NCBI GenBank assembly: GCA_902523635.1
Contig: CABZAE010000005.1
Coordinates: 1 to 64,000, forward strand
DNA from: an uncultured Bacteroidota bacterium
GTDB taxonomy: Bacteria > Bacteroidota > Bacteroidia > Flavobacteriales > Flavobacteriaceae
Length of the DNA stretch: 64,000 bases
Direction of reading: 5' to 3'
The number at the start of each line of letters is the position of its first letter. Positions within the stretch are counted from its first letter, which is position 1. This document shows, piece after piece, positions 8,586 to 20,437 of the stretch. Both the position numbers and the translations under genes were made by a program. The notes beneath the pieces are model-generated. The model saw only the letters and a program-made list of their open reading frames with translations, did not search any database and was not told the origin of the DNA.

Positions 8586-9484
8586 GAAATGTACTGATTG
8601 GAATTACAGGACCAACAGCTTCTGGTAAAACAAAGTTAAGTATAGATTTGGCAAAAGAATTAAAATGCGATGTGATTTCATGTGATTCAAGACAGTTTTA
8701 TAAGGAATTAAAAATAGGTACGGCTGCCCCATCAAAAAATGAATTAGGAAGTGTTAAACACCATTTAATTCAGCATATTTCAGTTGTTGAAAATTATACT
8801 GTAAAAGATTTTGAAAAAGAAGCTTTTAACATTATCAACTCTCAATTCAAAAAAAAAAAATTTATAATCCTTAGTGGTGGTTCCAATCTATTTTTAGATT
8901 CAGTAATTTACGGAATAGATGATATGCCAAGTACTGATAAGATTTTGAGAAAAAATCTAAATGATAGTTTCGAAATGTATGGGATCAATTACATTCAAGA
9001 AAAACTTAAAAATGTTGATCCTGAATTTTATAAAAGAGTAGATTTAAATAATCCAAGAAGAATAATTAGAGCTCTTGAAGTTTCAATTAAATCTGGAAAA
9101 CCATATTCATCTTTTATAGAAAAAAAACACTTAAAAAATAATGATTTTGACGTATTAATTTTTGCGATATCAGTGGATAGAAAAAAACTTTATGACAGAA
9201 TTGATAAAAGAGTAGACTCGATGATTAAAAATGGTTTGGTAGACGAAGTACGAACTCTAACTAAATTTAGATTATATAATGCGTTAAATACGATCGGATA
9301 CAAAGAAATTTTTAGTTATTTAGATGGAAGTGTAACTTTGGAACATGCCATCTCTGAAATAAAAAAAAATACCAGAAGATATGCCAAACGACAAATAACT
9401 TGGTTAAGATCAAAAAAAAATATTATTTGGGTAAATGAAAAGACTAGTTTAAAAAACTTGATTGATCAAATTTGTTTAAAATAA
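8582..9484 (+). CDS. miaA: tRNA dimethylallyltransferase
   Basis: A 300-residue enzyme that attaches a dimethylallyl group to A37 of tRNAs reading UNN codons. The P-loop GPTASGKT is at residues 10-17, followed by [27 protein letters not shown], a [10 protein letters not shown] strand and [11 protein letters not shown]. The C-terminal [13 protein letters not shown] is diagnostic. Length is normal for Bacteroidetes. The start ATG overlaps the upstream stop (ATGA), so translation is probably coupled to the nuclease gene. The last 19 bases overlap the convergent purC gene, so the end of one message is antisense to the other. Confidence 0.96.
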   Translation: MRNVLIGITGPTASGKTKLSIDLAKELKCDVISCDSRQFYKELKIGTAAPSKNELGSVKHHLIQHISVVENYTVKDFEKEAFNIINSQFKKKKFIILSGGSNLFLDSVIYGIDDMPSTDKILRKNLNDSFEMYGINYIQEKLKNVDPEFYKRVDLNNPRRIIRALEVSIKSGKPYSSFIEKKHLKNNDFDVLIFAISVDRKKLYDRIDKRVDSMIKNGLVDEVRTLTKFRLYNALNTIGYKEIFSYLDGSVTLEHAISEIKKNTRRYAKRQITWLRSKKNIIWVNEKTSLKNLIDQICLK

Positions 9485-10416
9485 CTCTCTATATTTTGAG
9501 AAATTCTTTCATCCATATTTTCAACATTTGCTTTTTCAAATTTAGATCCAAGTATTTTTTCATAAAGCTCTATGTATCTATTAGAAACTAAATTAATATA
9601 ACTATTAGACATAGACGGGACAACTTGATTTTCTTTTCCTTGAAATCCTTTACTTATTAGCCATTTTCGAACAAACTCCTTTGATAACTGTTTTTGTGGT
9701 TGTCTTGTCCTTTGCAATTTATAATAGGAGTCCATGTAAAAGTATCTAGATGAGTCTGGTGTATGTATTTCATCAATTAATACAATATCTCCATTCTGGT
9801 TTTTACCGAACTCGTATTTTGTGTCAACTAATAAAAGTCCTTGGTTTTTTGCTATCCTAGTTCCTTCTTCAAAAAGCTTGTATGTGTATTGTTCCAAAGT
9901 TTGGTAATCAGAAGCACTGACAATATTATTAGTAATAATATCTTCCTTTGAAATATCCTGATCATGATGACCATCAGATGCTTTTGTCGTCGGAGTAATT
10001 ATTGGTTTTTCAAATTTATCATTTTCAATCATTCCCTCAGGCATTTTAACCCCACAAATTTCTCTTTTACCGCTATTATATAAACGAAATGCATGACCAG
10101 ACAAGAAACCACGTATTACCATTTCAACCTTGAATGGGCTACAAAAATGTCCGATTGTTACATTTGGATCTGGACAATTAATAAACCAATTTGGAACGAT
10201 AGTAGATGTTTTTTCAAGCATATGACATGCAATTTGATTCAAAATTTGACCTTTATATGGGATTCCTTTAGGTAAAACAATATCAAACGCCGAAAGTCTG
10301 TCGGAAGCGATCATAACTAAAAATTTGTTGTCAATGTTGTATACATCCCTAACTTTTCCATAATATTTTGAAATTTGATTTTTAAAAAGGAAATTTGTTT
10401 TATTCAATGTTTTCAT
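9466..10416 (-). CDS. purC: Phosphoribosylaminoimidazole-succinocarboxamide synthase (SAICAR synthetase)
   Basis: A 316-residue enzyme of the longer PurC form, which condenses CAIR with aspartate in purine synthesis using ATP. Motifs are [10 protein letters not shown] near residue 20, [57 protein letters not shown] and the signature [12 protein letters not shown]. It is the second gene after phoH on the minus strand, 12 bases downstream of the phoH stop, so the two are probably co-transcribed. The 3' end overlaps miaA by 19 bases. No purine riboswitch is seen upstream. Confidence 0.96.
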   Translation of the reverse strand: MKTLNKTNFLFKNQISKYYGKVRDVYNIDNKFLVMIASDRLSAFDIVLPKGIPYKGQILNQIACHMLEKTSTIVPNWFINCPDPNVTIGHFCSPFKVEMVIRGFLSGHAFRLYNSGKREICGVKMPEGMIENDKFEKPIITPTTKASDGHHDQDISKEDIITNNIVSASDYQTLEQYTYKLFEEGTRIAKNQGLLLVDTKYEFGKNQNGDIVLIDEIHTPDSSRYFYMDSYYKLQRTRQPQKQLSKEFVRKWLISKGFQGKENQVVPSMSNSYINLVSNRYIELYEKILGSKFEKANVENMDERISQNIESYFKQI

Positions 10417-10428
10417 TGGACAAGATTT

Positions 10429-11370
10429 TCATAATTTTTTATATGCACTAATAATTTTTTTTACGATTTGATGTCTAATTACATCTGATTGATCAAGAAA
10501 CACCATTTTAATTCCTCCTATATTTTTTAAAATATTACTAGCCTCATTCAATCCAGAAGAGGTTTTTTTGGGTAAATCAATTTGTCCAGGATCACCATTT
10601 ATCATAAATTTCGCATTATTTCCCATTCGTGTGAGAAACATTTTCATTTGATTGTGTGTTGTGTTTTGACCTTCGTCAAGTATAACAAAGGCATTATCCA
10701 ATGTTCTTCCTCTCATAAATGCGAGTGGTGCTATCTCAATAGTGCCTCTTTTCAGAAAATCATTGAGTTTTTGGGTTGCAATCATTTCTTTTAATGCATC
10801 GTAAAGAGGTTGCATATAAGGATCTAATTTATCTTTCATATCTCCTGGCAAAAAACCTAAACTTTCACCAGCTTCAACTGCAGGTCTTGTTAAAATTATT
10901 TTTTTTACTCTTTTTTCTTTTAAAGCTTTAACTGCCAAAGCAATACCAGTAAAGGTTTTTCCTGTTCCTGCAGGACCAATAGCAAAAACCATATCGTTAT
11001 TTTCAAATGCATCTACAATTTTTATTTGATTTATGGTATGAGCTTTAATTGTTTTTTTTCCAACACCATATAAAATTACTTTTCCATTAAAAAAATTAAC
11101 TAATTTATCACGATTACCCTTCAATATAGCTTCGATTGTTTTTTGATCTAAATTCTGATTTTCTTTGATCAAAATTACAATCGTATCTAATCTTATTCTT
11201 AATTGAAGAAGCATTGAATCATCACCATCAGCTATAATTCTATCACCTTTAGAAATTATTTTTAGCTTAGGAAAATTTTTTTTAATTAAACTAATAATAT
11301 CTAGATCATTATGTTTAAGAAAATCAATGGGATGAATTTCTTTTATAAAATATTCCAGCTTTTTCACCAA
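10429..11370 (-). CDS. phoH: PhoH family ATPase
   Basis: A 313-residue cytosolic ATPase. An N-terminal about 110-residue KH-like region (GDRIIADGDD) precedes the PhoH P-loop domain with Walker A GPAGTGKT at 132-139, TRPAVEAGESLGFLPGD, PLYDALKEM and Walker B FVILDEGQNTT. The family is an RNA-helicase or nuclease-associated ATPase whose exact role is debated. The start is non-ATG: the frame opens TTG GTG (11370, 11367), and no in-frame ATG precedes the conserved part, so one of these is likely used. The 12-base gap to purC suggests one transcript. The intergenic stretch to the divergent SAM hydrolase gene is 74 bases. Confidence 0.93.
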   Translation of the reverse strand: MVKKLEYFIKEIHPIDFLKHNDLDIISLIKKNFPKLKIISKGDRIIADGDDSMLLQLRIRLDTIVILIKENQNLDQKTIEAILKGNRDKLVNFFNGKVILYGVGKKTIKAHTINQIKIVDAFENNDMVFAIGPAGTGKTFTGIALAVKALKEKRVKKIILTRPAVEAGESLGFLPGDMKDKLDPYMQPLYDALKEMIATQKLNDFLKRGTIEIAPLAFMRGRTLDNAFVILDEGQNTTHNQMKMFLTRMGNNAKFMINGDPGQIDLPKKTSSGLNEASNILKNIGGIKMVFLDQSDVIRHQIVKKIISAYKKL

Positions 11371-11444
11371 ATAGAAGTATATTTTAATGTCAAATTGTAA
11401 ATTTATATAAATTTTAACCCATAATTTAAATTTTGCTCCAATAA

Positions 11445-12275
11445 ATGCCCATCATAACACTAACTACAGATTTTGGATTGAAAGATCATTTTCTAGGATC
11501 TGTTAAAGGTGCTTTATATCAAGATATTCCTGATGTGAAAATCGTTGATATTTCTAACAATATTTCTCCTTTTAATATAATTGAGGCTGCATATATAATT
11601 GAAAACTCGTACAAGAATTTTCCTGTAGGCACTATTCACATAATAGGTGTTGATTCAGAATTTAATGTGGAGAAAAAACATTTGGTTATTTATCTAGATG
11701 AACATTATTTTATTTGTGCAGACAATGGTATCTTATCATTGTTATGTAATAAAATAATGCCAGAAAAAATAGTTGAAATCAATATTTTTGATAACAAAAA
11801 CACAACATTTCCTGTTTTGGATGTGTTTGTCAAGGTTGCTGCTCATATTCATCGTGGTGGAACTATTGACTTAGTTGGAACAAAAACTGAAAAAATTATT
11901 GATGTACATGAAATTAACCCCATTTTAAACAATAAAAAAAAAGAAATTATTGGACATGTGATTTATATTGATAACTATGGAAATGTAGTTTTGAACATTA
12001 CTCAAAATATTTTTAAAAAGTTTGGTAAATCTAGACCCTATGTCATAAATGCAAGAAATTACAAATTCAATAGAATTTATAGAACATACAGTGATGCCAT
12101 TAAGTTTGAAATCAACAAGGAATCCAGAAAAGAGGAAGGAAAAAAAATAGCTCTTTTTAACAAGTCTAATTATCTAGAACTTGCAATCTATAAAAGTAAC
12201 CCTATACTAACAGGTGGAGCAAGCAGTCTATTTGGTTTAAATTATAGAGATACAGTAACAATAAATTTTGAATAA
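11445..12275 (+). CDS. SAM hydroxide adenosyltransferase (DUF62 family)
   Basis: A 276-residue protein of the DUF62/duf-62 family, which uses water to split S-adenosylmethionine into adenosine and methionine. Diagnostic features are ITLTTDFGLKDHFLGSVKGAL at the N-terminus, the VDISNNISPFN strand, TIHIIGVDSEF, ICADNGILSLL, and the C-terminal domain motif GHVIYIDNYGNVVLNI. This fold is related to fluorinase but lacks its halide-binding features. It is a single gene between divergent phoH and dnaN. The start ATG begins at the first strand. Physiological role in flavobacteria is unknown; housekeeping of SAM is the usual assumption. Confidence 0.88.
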   Translation: MPIITLTTDFGLKDHFLGSVKGALYQDIPDVKIVDISNNISPFNIIEAAYIIENSYKNFPVGTIHIIGVDSEFNVEKKHLVIYLDEHYFICADNGILSLLCNKIMPEKIVEINIFDNKNTTFPVLDVFVKVAAHIHRGGTIDLVGTKTEKIIDVHEINPILNNKKKEIIGHVIYIDNYGNVVLNITQNIFKKFGKSRPYVINARNYKFNRIYRTYSDAIKFEINKESRKEEGKKIALFNKSNYLELAIYKSNPILTGGASSLFGLNYRDTVTINFE

Positions 12276-12303
12276 AATTATTTTAAGACTGTTAATAAAA
12301 TTG

Positions 12304-12335
12304 TTTTATTATAAAAATTTAAACTAATATCTTTG
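12304..12335 (+). promoter_or_regulatory. Probable Bacteroidetes promoter of dnaN
   Basis: TATCTTTG at 12328-12335 matches TAnnTTTG exactly and lies 14 bases before the dnaN ATG. A TTTT at 12304-12307 sits 20 bases upstream, an imperfect -33 box. The element suggests dnaN is transcribed on its own, with a leader of about ten bases. Confidence 0.5.
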
Positions 12336-12349
12336 ATTAATATACTGTT

Positions 12350-13468
12350 ATGAAATTTATAGTTTCAAGTTCAAAGCTTCTTAAAAATATTCAAGTTTTA
12401 GGGGGTATTCTTAATACTAATAACACCCTTCCAATTTTAGATTATTTTTTGTTTGAAATATCTAACAATAAGCTTATTGTAACAGCATCTGATTTAGAAA
12501 CCACTCTTTCAGCTGAATTAGAAATTGAATCAAAAGAAGATAGTTCAATAGCATTACCAGCAAAACTTCTAATTGACACTCTAAAAACATTTCCCGAACA
12601 GCCACTTACTTTTAATATATTAGAAAATAGTACAATCGAAATCAGTTCAAGTCATGGAAAGTATGCTCTAGCTTATTCGAGTGCTGATGAGTTTCCTCAA
12701 CCTATTAAAATAACGGACCCAAGTAAATCTGTCATCTCAAGCAAAGTCTTGTTCAATGCTATTAATACGACTATTTTTGCTTCTGGAAATGATGAGCTGA
12801 GACCTGTAATGAGTGGAGTTTTTTTTCAGTTTTCAAATGAAGGTTCAACTTTTGTAGCAACTGATGCACATAAACTTGTTAGATACTTTAGATCAGATTT
12901 TAAATCTGATCAGCTAGTTGAATTTATTATGCCTAAAAAACCACTAAATCTTTTGAAAAATATTTTACAAAATGAAGATTTAAATGTAAATATTGAATTT
13001 AATGAGAGTAATGCAAAATTTACTTTTTCTAATCTTTGTTTGATATGTAGGCTCATTGAGGGAAAATATCCGAATTATGAAGCAGTAATCCCAAAGGAAA
13101 ATCCAAATGTTTTGACTATTGATAGATCAATGTTTTTAAATTCAACCAAAAGATTAAGTATTTTCTCAAACAAAACCACCCATCAGATTAGATTAAAAAT
13201 AACGGGGAATGAACTCCTTATCTTAGCCGAAGACTTAGACTTTAGTAATAAAGCAGAAGAAAGATTGGTATGTAATTATGAAGGTGAAAATATTGAAATT
13301 GGATTTAACTCAAGGTTTTTAGCTGAGATGTTATCCAATCTAGCAAGTGATGAAATTAAATTAGAACTTTCCCTACCCAACAGAGCTGGAATTCTAACTC
13401 CACTAGTATCATCTTCAAAAAATGAAAAGATAACTATGTTGGTAATGCCAGTTATGCTTAATTCTTAA
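12350..13468 (+). CDS. dnaN: DNA polymerase III beta subunit (sliding clamp)
   Basis: A 372-residue protein with three repeated clamp domains. It encircles DNA and tethers replicative and repair polymerases. Hallmarks are [19 protein letters not shown] at the start, [39 protein letters not shown] opening domain 2, [28 protein letters not shown], and the C-terminal LVMPVML with its hydrophobic-groove residues. Length is standard. No dnaA, recF or gyrB is nearby, which is usual for Bacteroidetes, where dnaN stands apart from the origin. The stop shares TTAA with the stop of the convergent gapN-like gene. Confidence 0.96.
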   Translation: MKFIVSSSKLLKNIQVLGGILNTNNTLPILDYFLFEISNNKLIVTASDLETTLSAELEIESKEDSSIALPAKLLIDTLKTFPEQPLTFNILENSTIEISSSHGKYALAYSSADEFPQPIKITDPSKSVISSKVLFNAINTTIFASGNDELRPVMSGVFFQFSNEGSTFVATDAHKLVRYFRSDFKSDQLVEFIMPKKPLNLLKNILQNEDLNVNIEFNESNAKFTFSNLCLICRLIEGKYPNYEAVIPKENPNVLTIDRSMFLNSTKRLSIFSNKTTHQIRLKITGNELLILAEDLDFSNKAEERLVCNYEGENIEIGFNSRFLAEMLSNLASDEIKLELSLPNRAGILTPLVSSSKNEKITMLVMPVMLNS

Positions 13469-15042
13469 AGATAGTAATCTGTTCTAACAAAACTTGACTT
13501 CTTAGAATCTATCATTTCACGTAAAATATTTTTGTTTAAATCATTATCTTTTGATGCAACAAATGTTCTTATGGAAAATGACCTAAGAGCATCGTGTACA
13601 CTTAAAGTAGATACGGCAGAATCTTTTCTTCCAGTGAACGGATATATATCAGGACCTCTTTGACACGCGCTATTTAAATTAACTCGACAAACCAAATTAA
13701 CTAAAGAATCTATTATCGGGCCCAATCGACTAACATCTTTACCAAAAATGCTTACTTGCTGACCATAATTTGAATCGGCCATAAAATCAATTGGTTTTTT
13801 AACATTAGAGAATGATATAACAGGAATTACAGGACCAAATTGTTCCTCTTGGTATACTCTCATTTTATCATTAACAGGGTAAAGTATTGCAGGAAAAACA
13901 AAGTTTTTTTGTTTTTGACCTCCTCTTTTATTAACAATCTTGGCTCCTAAACTTTTGGCATCGTCAATCAAATCTGTTATATAATCTGGCTTTGATGGTT
14001 CTGGTAATGGTGTAAGAAGAGTGTTTTCCCATGGAAGACCGAGATTTAATTCATCAATTTTTTTTGAAAATTTATTTAAAAACTTATCCTTAACTTTTTC
14101 ATGAACATATATAATTTTAAGAGCTGTACACCTTTGACCATTGTAAGAAAGAGTTCCTGAGATACACTCATCCACAGTTAAATCAATATCAGCATCTTCT
14201 AATATGATTGCTGGATTTTTAGCTTCAAGCCCTAGTACTAATCTTAATCTATTTTTCTGGGGATGAAGATCTTGCAATGAAATAGCTGATGAACTATGTC
14301 CAATCAAGGCTAAAACATCAACTTTACCACTTTTCATAATAGGACTTGCTATTTCTCTTCCTCTACCAAATATTATATTAACAACTCCTTTAGGAAACGA
14401 TTCCTTAAAAGCTTCCAAAAGAGGAGCAATCAAGAGGACACCATGTTTAGCTGGTTTAAAAATAGCAGTATTACCCATTATAATTGCAGGTATTAGTAAT
14501 GCAAATGTTTCATTAAGGGGATAGTTATATGGTCCTAGACAAAGAACTACACCAAGCGGACCTCTTCTAATGATTGCTCTTACTCCAGAATTGTTTTGGA
14601 AGTCTGCACCTTTTCTGTCAATAATTTTATATTCCTCAATAGTATCTTTAATATAATCAACGGTTCTATCAAACTCTTTTTCAGAATCATTTAAATTTTT
14701 TCCAATTTCCCACATTAGCAACTTTACAACTTCATCTCTTTTTGTGACCATTTTCTTAACAAAATTTTCCATGCATCTAATTCTTTCATAAACTTTCATT
14801 GTAGGCCAGTTTCCTTGGCCTTGGTTAAAAGCTTTATATGCCGAATCCAATGCCTGATTGGCTGATGCCTCGTCCATCAAAGGAGTTGTACCTATAAGTG
14901 TTGGTTCTTTGGCATAAGTATCACAGAAGAGAGTGGATATCACTTTTGTAGTTCTGCCCTCCCATTTTCCAATTTTACCATCAATAAGAAATTTTGTGTG
15001 AGAAATGGGTTCATTAATTTGAAATTTTTTTGGTATTTCCAT
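13465..15042 (-). CDS. gapN: NADP-dependent non-phosphorylating glyceraldehyde-3-phosphate dehydrogenase-like (ALDH family)
   Basis: A 525-residue aldehyde dehydrogenase. Catalytic Cys305 is in [11 protein letters not shown] and Glu273 in LGLEAKNP; the cofactor loop GPYNYPLNE is near 170. The C-terminal segment [19 protein letters not shown] and the LEAKN form (instead of the usual LELGGK) match the GapN group found across flavobacteria. GapN oxidises glyceraldehyde 3-phosphate directly to 3-phosphoglycerate, making NADPH. It starts 10 bases after the ilvC stop, so it is the last gene of the ilv operon. That context hints that its NADPH may support IlvC, but this is inference. The exact substrate should be treated as likely rather than proven. 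Confidence 0.82.
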   Translation of the reverse strand: MEIPKKFQINEPISHTKFLIDGKIGKWEGRTTKVISTLFCDTYAKEPTLIGTTPLMDEASANQALDSAYKAFNQGQGNWPTMKVYERIRCMENFVKKMVTKRDEVVKLLMWEIGKNLNDSEKEFDRTVDYIKDTIEEYKIIDRKGADFQNNSGVRAIIRRGPLGVVLCLGPYNYPLNETFALLIPAIIMGNTAIFKPAKHGVLLIAPLLEAFKESFPKGVVNIIFGRGREIASPIMKSGKVDVLALIGHSSSAISLQDLHPQKNRLRLVLGLEAKNPAIILEDADIDLTVDECISGTLSYNGQRCTALKIIYVHEKVKDKFLNKFSKKIDELNLGLPWENTLLTPLPEPSKPDYITDLIDDAKSLGAKIVNKRGGQKQKNFVFPAILYPVNDKMRVYQEEQFGPVIPVISFSNVKKPIDFMADSNYGQQVSIFGKDVSRLGPIIDSLVNLVCRVNLNSACQRGPDIYPFTGRKDSAVSTLSVHDALRSFSIRTFVASKDNDLNKNILREMIDSKKSSFVRTDYYL

Positions 15043-15052
15043 TATTCTTGTT

Positions 15053-16522
15053 TTAAATCTGTTGCATTTTTGTCATTGAGGTTCTTAATTTTTTTCCAAC
15101 TTTTTCTACAGGATGATTTCTTATAATTTCATTTATTCTAATAAGTTCTTTGTTGTCGGTAGAATTTTCTAGTTCAAATTTCTCGCCAGCATGATTAATA
15201 GATATTTTTTTGAAAAAGTCGTGTAACAATGGTCGACATGCGTGATCAAAAAGATAACACCCATATTCAGCTGTATCTGAGATAATTTTATTCATTTCAT
15301 ATAATTTGTTCTTGGCAATTAGATTAGCAATTAATGGCGTCTCATGCAATGACTCATAATAAGCAGATTCTTCAATTATACCATGCTTTACCATTGTTTC
15401 AAAAGCTAGTTCAACACCAGCTTTTACAAAAGCAACTAATATTATACAATTATCAAAATATTCTTGTTCAAAAATATGCTTTGAAGAAATTGATGTTTTT
15501 TCAAAATTAGTTTCTAGCGTTTGATCCCTCCAACTGAGCAGATTATAATCTCCGTTTTCCCAATCTTTCATCATATTTTTGGAAAACTCTCCTGACAAAA
15601 TATCATTCATATGTTTTTCAAATAATGGTGTTAAGATATTCTTAAGCTCCACACTTAATTTAAAAACTTCAATTTTTGCTGAATTATTTAATCTATCCAT
15701 CATATTGGTAATCCCACCATGTTTGAGAGCTTCTGTAATAGTTTGCCAACCTAATTGAATAAGCTTTGCAGCATATTCAGGTTCAACTTGATTTTCAATC
15801 ATTTTGTCAAATGAAAGTATTGAAGCCGTTTGAAGAATACCACACAGAATTGTTTGTTCACCCATTAAGTCAGATTTTACTTCAGCGACAAAAGAAGATT
15901 CCAAAACTCCAGCACGATCACCACCCGTTGAAACAGCATAAGCCTTAGCATAATCTAAACCTTTATTTTCAGGGTCGTTTTCTGGGTGTACAGCTATTAA
16001 TGTAGGAACACCAAATCCTCTTAAAAATTCTTCTCTAACTTCTGAACCAGGAGATTTTGGTGCGACCATAATCACAGTAATATCATCCCTTACAACAAAA
16101 CCTTCCTCAACAATATTGAAACCGTGTGAATATGACAAAACAGAGTTTGTTTTCATCAACGGCATCAGTTTTTTTAAAACATTTGTATGATTCTTATCTG
16201 GTGTAAGATTTAAGACCAAGTCTGCATTAGGAATTAATTCTTCAAAGGTTCCAATTTTAAAATTATTTTTTGTAGCATTTTTGAATGAGACTCTTTTATC
16301 TCGAATTGCATCTTCTCTGAGGACATAAGAAATGTCAAGTCCAGAATCACGCATATTAAGACCTTGATTAAGACCTTGAGCACCGCAGCCAATTATTACA
16401 ATTTTTTTTCCTTTCAATATGTTAACTCCTTTGTTAAATTCTTCTGACTCCATAAATCTACATTTCGAAAGTTGATCTTTTTTTTGAATTGCACTAAGTT
16501 TGTTAAAATAATTTGCCATCAT
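15053..16522 (-). CDS. ilvC: Ketol-acid reductoisomerase (long, class II)
   Basis: A 489-residue enzyme of the long class II form with duplicated helical domain (class I is about 330). It converts acetolactate to dihydroxy-isovalerate with NADPH and Mg2+ in valine, leucine and isoleucine synthesis. The cofactor motif is [15 protein letters not shown] near residue 45. [28 protein letters not shown] and [12 protein letters not shown] follow, the latter with metal-binding Asp and Glu. The gene opens ATGATG; its start overlaps the ilvN stop by four bases (ATGA), implying coupled translation. Fourth gene of the operon. Confidence 0.96.
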   Translation of the reverse strand: MMANYFNKLSAIQKKDQLSKCRFMESEEFNKGVNILKGKKIVIIGCGAQGLNQGLNMRDSGLDISYVLREDAIRDKRVSFKNATKNNFKIGTFEELIPNADLVLNLTPDKNHTNVLKKLMPLMKTNSVLSYSHGFNIVEEGFVVRDDITVIMVAPKSPGSEVREEFLRGFGVPTLIAVHPENDPENKGLDYAKAYAVSTGGDRAGVLESSFVAEVKSDLMGEQTILCGILQTASILSFDKMIENQVEPEYAAKLIQLGWQTITEALKHGGITNMMDRLNNSAKIEVFKLSVELKNILTPLFEKHMNDILSGEFSKNMMKDWENGDYNLLSWRDQTLETNFEKTSISSKHIFEQEYFDNCIILVAFVKAGVELAFETMVKHGIIEESAYYESLHETPLIANLIAKNKLYEMNKIISDTAEYGCYLFDHACRPLLHDFFKKISINHAGEKFELENSTDNKELIRINEIIRNHPVEKVGKKLRTSMTKMQQI

Positions 16523-17052
16523 TTAATTTTATCAGTTTTTAAAATTTGAGAAATATTCATTGGTTCTTTTGTTACTGAAATACGGCCTGATCTAACAAAC
16601 TGAAGTAACCCATAAGGCTCTAACGAATTATAAAGAGCTTCTGTTTCTCTTCGCCAACCTGTTTTTTCTATAACAAAGTACTCAGGTGAAACCGTTACAA
16701 TATTAGCCTGACTATTTTTAATAATCTTCTGTATGTCTTTTTTTTCGAAAAGAGATTTCGATTTAACTTTATATAATGCTGTTTCAAGGAAAATAGTCTC
16801 TTTATCGGTGTGGTAGAAAGCAGCTATAACCTCGATTTGTTTTTCAATTTGCTTAATAATTCTTTTGATTTTTATTTCAGAAACATTAACCAAAATCACA
16901 AACCTATAAATATCATCAATTTCAGACTGTGAGCTTGTTAAACTTTCAATGTTTACGTGCCTTTTAAGAAAAATTGCAGAAATTCTATTCAATAATCCAA
17001 TATTGTTTTCTGTATAAATTGATACCGTAAATAATTCTTTATCCTTTTCCAT
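16519..17052 (-). CDS. ilvN: Acetolactate synthase small (regulatory) subunit
   Basis: A 177-residue regulatory subunit. An N-terminal ACT domain ([20 protein letters not shown], then [14 protein letters not shown]) binds the feedback inhibitor valine in this family. A second ACT-like domain begins near [13 protein letters not shown]. It partners IlvB, raising activity and conferring feedback control. The gene starts three bases after ilvB ends and overlaps ilvC by four bases. Length matches flavobacterial IlvN (about 175). No anomaly is seen. Confidence 0.92.
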   Translation of the reverse strand: MEKDKELFTVSIYTENNIGLLNRISAIFLKRHVNIESLTSSQSEIDDIYRFVILVNVSEIKIKRIIKQIEKQIEVIAAFYHTDKETIFLETALYKVKSKSLFEKKDIQKIIKNSQANIVTVSPEYFVIEKTGWRRETEALYNSLEPYGLLQFVRSGRISVTKEPMNISQILKTDKIK

Positions 17053-17055
17053 TAT

Positions 17056-18750
17056 TTATTCTAATCTTACATCAGAAACAGAGGCACCTGAGGGTATCAT
17101 CGGAAAAACGTTTGCTTCTTTTTCCACACAAACTTCCAAAAAATAAGGTTTTTTAGAGTTAATCATTTCATTAACAGCTTTTTTTAAATCACTTCTTTTG
17201 TCAACTTTTTTAGCGTCTATGTAATATCCTTCGGCTATTTTTACAAAATCTGGATTTATCATTTCAGTTGATGCATATCTTTTGTCAAAAAATAATTGCT
17301 GCCATTGTCTCACCATTCCTAAATAGTCATTGTTTAGAACAACAATTTTGACAGCTGCTCCTGTTTGATAAATAGTACCAAGCTCTTGAATTGTCATTTG
17401 ATATCCTCCATCTCCAATAATTGCAACAACTTCTCTATTAGGTGCACCCATCTTAGCCCCCAGCGCTGCAGGAAGAGCAAATCCCATTGTTCCTAGTCCA
17501 CCCGATGTTATGTTAGACTTAGATTTGTTAAATCTAGCATATCTACATGCAACCATTTGATGTTGACCTACATCAGTGACAATTACAGCGTCGCCATTTG
17601 TTTCTTCATTAATTATTTTGACTACCTCACCCATTGTCAAGCCATCTTTTGTTGGAAACAAATCTTCATTTATAACTTTTTCATGTTCTATTTTATCAAA
17701 CAATTTAAATTTTGATATCCAAGCTTCATGAGTTTTTTTAAAAATATGTTTAGTTAAGATTGGAATTGTTTTTTTTACATTGCCCAGTAGTGCTATATCA
17801 ACATCGACATTTTTATTTACTTCAGCTGGATCTATTTCCATGTGTATTATTTTGGCTTGCTTTGCGTAATTGTCTAAGTTGCCTGTTACACGATCATCAA
17901 AACGCATCCCTATAGCGATTAAAAGATCACATTCGTTTGTAAGTATATTTGGACCATAATTCCCATGCATTCCAACCATACCCATGTTGAGGTGGTGATT
18001 GGTTGGTAATGCTGATAGACCCAATATAGTCCAAACACTAGGGATTCCACTTTTTTCTATGAAATCTTTAAGTTCTTCTTCAGCATTACCTAAAATAACG
18101 CCTTGTCCCCAAACAACCAATGGTTTTTTAGATTTATTAATAAGATCAGCTGCTTTTTTGATTTCATCAAAACTTATATCTGGTTCGGGTTTATAACTTT
18201 TTACTGAAGAACACTTTTTGTATTTAAAATGCATTAATTCAAATTGAGCATCTTTTGTTATATCAATCAGAACAGGACCCGGACGACCTGATCTTGCAAT
18301 GTAAAATGCTTTTGAAATGACATCAGGAATTTCACTTGCCTTAGTTACTTGATAGTTCCATTTAGTTACAGGCGTAGATATTCCAATTATGTCAGTTTCT
18401 TGAAATGCATCAGACCCCAAAAGATGGGATGCTACTTGACCAGTAATACAAACCATTGGGGTTGAATCAATTTGTGCGTCAGCAATGCCAGTAACTAAAT
18501 TTGTAGCACCAGGTCCTGATGTTGCTGTTACCACCCCTACTTTTCCAGAAACCCTAGCATAACCCTGAGCAGCATGTGTTGCACCTTGTTCATGTCTTGT
18601 AAGAACATGGTTAATTTCTTTTTGGTATTTATATAATTCATCGTAAACTGGCATAATAGCACCACCAGGATATCCATAAATTAAATCAACTCCCTCTTCA
18701 ATGAGTGATTTTATAACAGCTTCAGCACCAGAAATTAGATTTTTACTCAT
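17056..18750 (-). CDS. ilvB: Acetolactate synthase large (catalytic) subunit
   Basis: A 564-residue thiamine-diphosphate enzyme that condenses two pyruvates to acetolactate, or pyruvate with 2-ketobutyrate for isoleucine. Visible motifs are YGYPGGAIMPVYDEL with the catalytic-site loop, the ThDP-activating Glu in TRHEQGATHAAQGYAR, GPGATNLVTGIADA, SLGTMGFALPAALGAK-like central region, and the ThDP/Mg motif starting IIGDGGYQMT and ending near VVLNNDYLGMVRQWQ. Full family length. It begins three bases after ilvD ends; gene order ilvD-ilvB-ilvN-ilvC is the usual Bacteroidetes arrangement. Confidence 0.96.
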   Translation of the reverse strand: MSKNLISGAEAVIKSLIEEGVDLIYGYPGGAIMPVYDELYKYQKEINHVLTRHEQGATHAAQGYARVSGKVGVVTATSGPGATNLVTGIADAQIDSTPMVCITGQVASHLLGSDAFQETDIIGISTPVTKWNYQVTKASEIPDVISKAFYIARSGRPGPVLIDITKDAQFELMHFKYKKCSSVKSYKPEPDISFDEIKKAADLINKSKKPLVVWGQGVILGNAEEELKDFIEKSGIPSVWTILGLSALPTNHHLNMGMVGMHGNYGPNILTNECDLLIAIGMRFDDRVTGNLDNYAKQAKIIHMEIDPAEVNKNVDVDIALLGNVKKTIPILTKHIFKKTHEAWISKFKLFDKIEHEKVINEDLFPTKDGLTMGEVVKIINEETNGDAVIVTDVGQHQMVACRYARFNKSKSNITSGGLGTMGFALPAALGAKMGAPNREVVAIIGDGGYQMTIQELGTIYQTGAAVKIVVLNNDYLGMVRQWQQLFFDKRYASTEMINPDFVKIAEGYYIDAKKVDKRSDLKKAVNEMINSKKPYFLEVCVEKEANVFPMIPSGASVSDVRLE

Positions 18751-18753
18751 AAA

Positions 18754-20427
18754 CTATTGGTCAGTTATACATCCCAACGAAGCACTTGAAACAGACTTTG
18801 AATACTTATATAAAACACCTGACTCGAACTTTAAATCTGGTTTCTTCCACTTCCTTCTTCTATTTTCAATTTCATTTTTATCAATCAGTAAAGATAATGT
18901 GTTTTTTTGAGCGTCAATAATAATTTTGTCGCCATTTTTAACTAAGGCAATATTACCTCCTACTTGAGCTTCAGGGGTTATGTGACCAACTACAAATCCA
19001 TGAGTTCCTCCAGAAAATCTTCCATCAGTTATTAGCGCAACATCGTTACCAAGTCCCGCGCCCATTATTGCTGCAGTAGGTTTTAACATTTCAGGCATTC
19101 CTGGACCGCCTTTTGGGCCCTCGTATCTTATAACAATGACATCGCCTTTTTTTATTTCACCATTTTTTATAGCATTGTTAGCTAAAAACTCGCCGTCAAA
19201 AACTTTTGCTGTTCCCTCAAACTTGTTACCTTCTTTACCAGTGATCTTGGCAACACTTCCTTCAGATGCTAAATTTCCATAAAGTATCCTTATGTGACCC
19301 TCTCTTTTTATAGGATTACTAAAACTTCTTATTATGGATTGATTTGTTGATAGTGGTTCAACATCTTTTAGGTTTTCTTTTAATGTTTTTCCAGTGACCG
19401 TCATACATTCTCCATCGAGAAAGTTATTCTCTAACATATACTTCATAACTGAGGGAATGCCACCAACTTTATGAAGATCTTCCATTAAATATTTACCACT
19501 TGGTTTTAAATCTGCAAGAAATGGAGTCTTTTTTGAAATTTTACTAAAATCATCAATATCAAATTTTACTTTGGCACTTTTGGCAATAGCAAGCATATGT
19601 AAGACTGCGTTTGTTGAACCGCCGAGAACGATAATTAGTTTTACAGCATTTTCGATAGATTCATATGTTACAATATCTCTTGGTTTTAAATCATTTTCTA
19701 ATAGATTGAAAATTATATCACCAACATCTAAACATTCTTTCAATTTACTATTACTAGCAGCAGGATTTGATGAATTGTAGGGAAGACACATTCCCATAGC
19801 TTCAATTGCAGCTGCCATTGTGTTTGCTGTATACATTCCTCCACAGGCGCCAGGACCTGGGCAAGCATTCTTAATTATAGACTTGTAGTCTTTATTACTG
19901 ATCTTTCCAGACACATTTTCACCCCAAGCCTCAAATGCTGAAACAACATCTAACTTTCTGCCTTTATAACAACCTGGAGCAATTGTTCCTCCGTAAACCA
20001 AAAGTCCAGGTCTATTTAATCTCAACATTGCCATTAATGCTCCTGGCATATTTTTATCACAACCTACAACGGAAACAACCGAATCGTAAGCCATTGCTTG
20101 TATAACTGTCTCAATAGAATCAGCAATTACATCTCTTGAAGGAAGAGAAAAACGCATTCCAGATGTGCCCATAGAAATTCCATCACTTACACCAATAGTA
20201 TTGAAAATTAGTCCTGTTAAGTTGGATTTCTTTATGCCCTTTTTAATTTCGCAGGATAAATGATTGAGATGCATGTTACATGGATTTCCCTCATAGCCAG
20301 TACTTGCTATACCTACAAATGGTTTTTTCAAGTCGCTTTCATTTAATCCAATTGCATGAAGCATTGCTTGCGCAGCTGGTTGTGAAGGATCTTGAGTAAC
20401 CTTTTTACTATACTTGTTTAAATTCAT
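18754..20427 (-). CDS. ilvD: Dihydroxy-acid dehydratase
   Basis: A 557-residue Fe-S dehydratase that makes the 2-keto acids of valine and isoleucine. Iron-sulfur ligand cysteines sit in [26 protein letters not shown] and [16 protein letters not shown], and the C-terminal [16 protein letters not shown] is diagnostic. I place the start at the ATG at 20427 (MNLNKYSKK). A TTG at 20439 is in frame, but it lies in the T-run of the terminator hairpin just upstream and has no better context. First gene of the operon, regulated by the leader and attenuator directly upstream. The threonine deaminase gene ilvA, often last in such operons, is absent here. Confidence 0.95.
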   Translation of the reverse strand: MNLNKYSKKVTQDPSQPAAQAMLHAIGLNESDLKKPFVGIASTGYEGNPCNMHLNHLSCEIKKGIKKSNLTGLIFNTIGVSDGISMGTSGMRFSLPSRDVIADSIETVIQAMAYDSVVSVVGCDKNMPGALMAMLRLNRPGLLVYGGTIAPGCYKGRKLDVVSAFEAWGENVSGKISNKDYKSIIKNACPGPGACGGMYTANTMAAAIEAMGMCLPYNSSNPAASNSKLKECLDVGDIIFNLLENDLKPRDIVTYESIENAVKLIIVLGGSTNAVLHMLAIAKSAKVKFDIDDFSKISKKTPFLADLKPSGKYLMEDLHKVGGIPSVMKYMLENNFLDGECMTVTGKTLKENLKDVEPLSTNQSIIRSFSNPIKREGHIRILYGNLASEGSVAKITGKEGNKFEGTAKVFDGEFLANNAIKNGEIKKGDVIVIRYEGPKGGPGMPEMLKPTAAIMGAGLGNDVALITDGRFSGGTHGFVVGHITPEAQVGGNIALVKNGDKIIIDAQKNTLSLLIDKNEIENRRRKWKKPDLKFESGVLYKYSKSVSSASLGCITDQ

Positions 20428-20437
20428 TTTTTTAAAC